A program made the position numbers and the translations under genes. DNA of 6,267 nucleotides from an uncultured Fibrobacterota bacterium (lineage in GTDB: Bacteria > Fibrobacterota > Chitinivibrionia > Chitinivibrionales > Chitinispirillaceae). Where the stretch lies: positions 1 through 6,267 of the forward strand of contig CAISVC010000292.1 in NCBI GenBank assembly GCA_903888815.1, given 5' to 3'. Each line of letters starts with the position of its first letter. Within the stretch, counting starts at the first letter, position 1. The notes below the pieces were generated by a model that saw nothing but the letters and a program-made list of their open reading frames with translations, did no database searches and had not been told where the DNA came from. Of the stretch, positions 5,932-6,267 are shown piece after piece.

Positions 5932-6267
5932 ATGAAGGTATATGTTCTAACCGGGGTGATGCTGCTCTGTGCATACTCCCCGATTATTGCCCAAACCGGT
6001 GATGAAAGTAAAGCGCTTCAGCCGCGTGAAGAATTTTCGTTAGATCTTCCCAAGATTTCCGTCAGTGTGGATGACGAAACCAGGGAATTCGACGGTGTTA
6101 AAATATCTTTACCGGGGGAGGAAAACCAGCTGTTCATTGGCACCTCCGATGACATGGAAATAAAAAACTCGTCCCAGGGACGGGAAAAACTCCTTTACCG
6201 GGAACTCCCTGAAAAAGCCGGGTTTTTCACCAAATTCGAAATAAAGACCATCGTTAAGGTCAATACA
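5932..6267 (+). CDS. Secreted protein of unknown function, N-terminal part
   Basis: An open frame of 112 codons runs off the window end without a stop. The N-terminus MKVYVLTGVMLLCAYSPIIAQ is a clear Sec signal peptide: lysine, hydrophobic core, then a likely signal peptidase I cut after IIA (residue 20). No lipobox is seen; the cysteine in LLCAY lies inside the hydrophobic core. The mature part is polar and acidic with alternating hydrophobics (for example ISVSVDDETREFDGVKISL), suggesting beta structure, and no recognised domain. An in-frame GTG at 5926 is the alternative start: AGAGAGG (5914-5920) is 5 nt before it and 11 nt before the ATG. It begins 28 nt after the ATPase stop on the same strand and probably shares its transcript. 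Function unknown. Confidence 0.72.
   Translation, partial: MKVYVLTGVMLLCAYSPIIAQTGDESKALQPREEFSLDLPKISVSVDDETREFDGVKISLPGEENQLFIGTSDDMEIKNSSQGREKLLYRELPEKAGFFTKFEIKTIVKVNT

Overview
The window is a bacterial chromosomal segment of moderate GC content with mostly housekeeping and signalling content. It holds no rRNA, tRNA, CRISPR array, transposase, integrase or phage gene that I can see. The best taxonomic clue is the elongation factor G. Its features (AHIDSGKTT P-loop, VGGVQSQSITVDRQ stretch, FPVVGV segment in domain IV) belong to the 'spd' type of EF-G, known from spirochaetes, planctomycetes, deltaproteobacteria and mitochondria. A spirochaete or another member of that spread is therefore likely, but the sequence does not fix the phylum.

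Layout: the left half (1-2728) reads leftward and the right half (3018-6267) reads rightward, from a shared divergent region of 289 bp. Leftward, in transcription order: a MurG-like GT-B glycosyltransferase; 45 bp later a response regulator fused to an RsbW-like GHKL ATPase domain; a 158-bp gap with a perfect 9-bp inverted repeat; a small MNT-type nucleotidyltransferase; and, about 5 bp after it, the start of a membrane-anchored protein cut by the window edge, which resembles the start of AlgJ/AlgX-like (SGNH) acetyltransferase proteins. Rightward: a spd-type fusA behind a structured leader with several potential hairpins, an uncharacterised P-loop ATPase of RecA/KaiC-like appearance, and the first 112 codons of a secreted protein, cut by the window end.

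How they may work together: the rightward genes are closely spaced (78 and 28 bp) and may be co-transcribed, but no shared pathway follows from the sequence. On the left, the REC-RsbW protein could link a phosphorelay to a sigma-factor or partner-switching circuit, although no sigma factor, anti-sigma antagonist or histidine kinase is in view. The glycosyltransferase and the possible acetyltransferase hint at surface polysaccharide work, which is weak inference.

I found no clear multi-gene undescribed system. The points most worth a second look are the unrecognised ATPase with its secreted neighbour, the structured leader of fusA, and the ambiguous TTG/GTG start of the response regulator, which overlaps a sigma70-like promoter.
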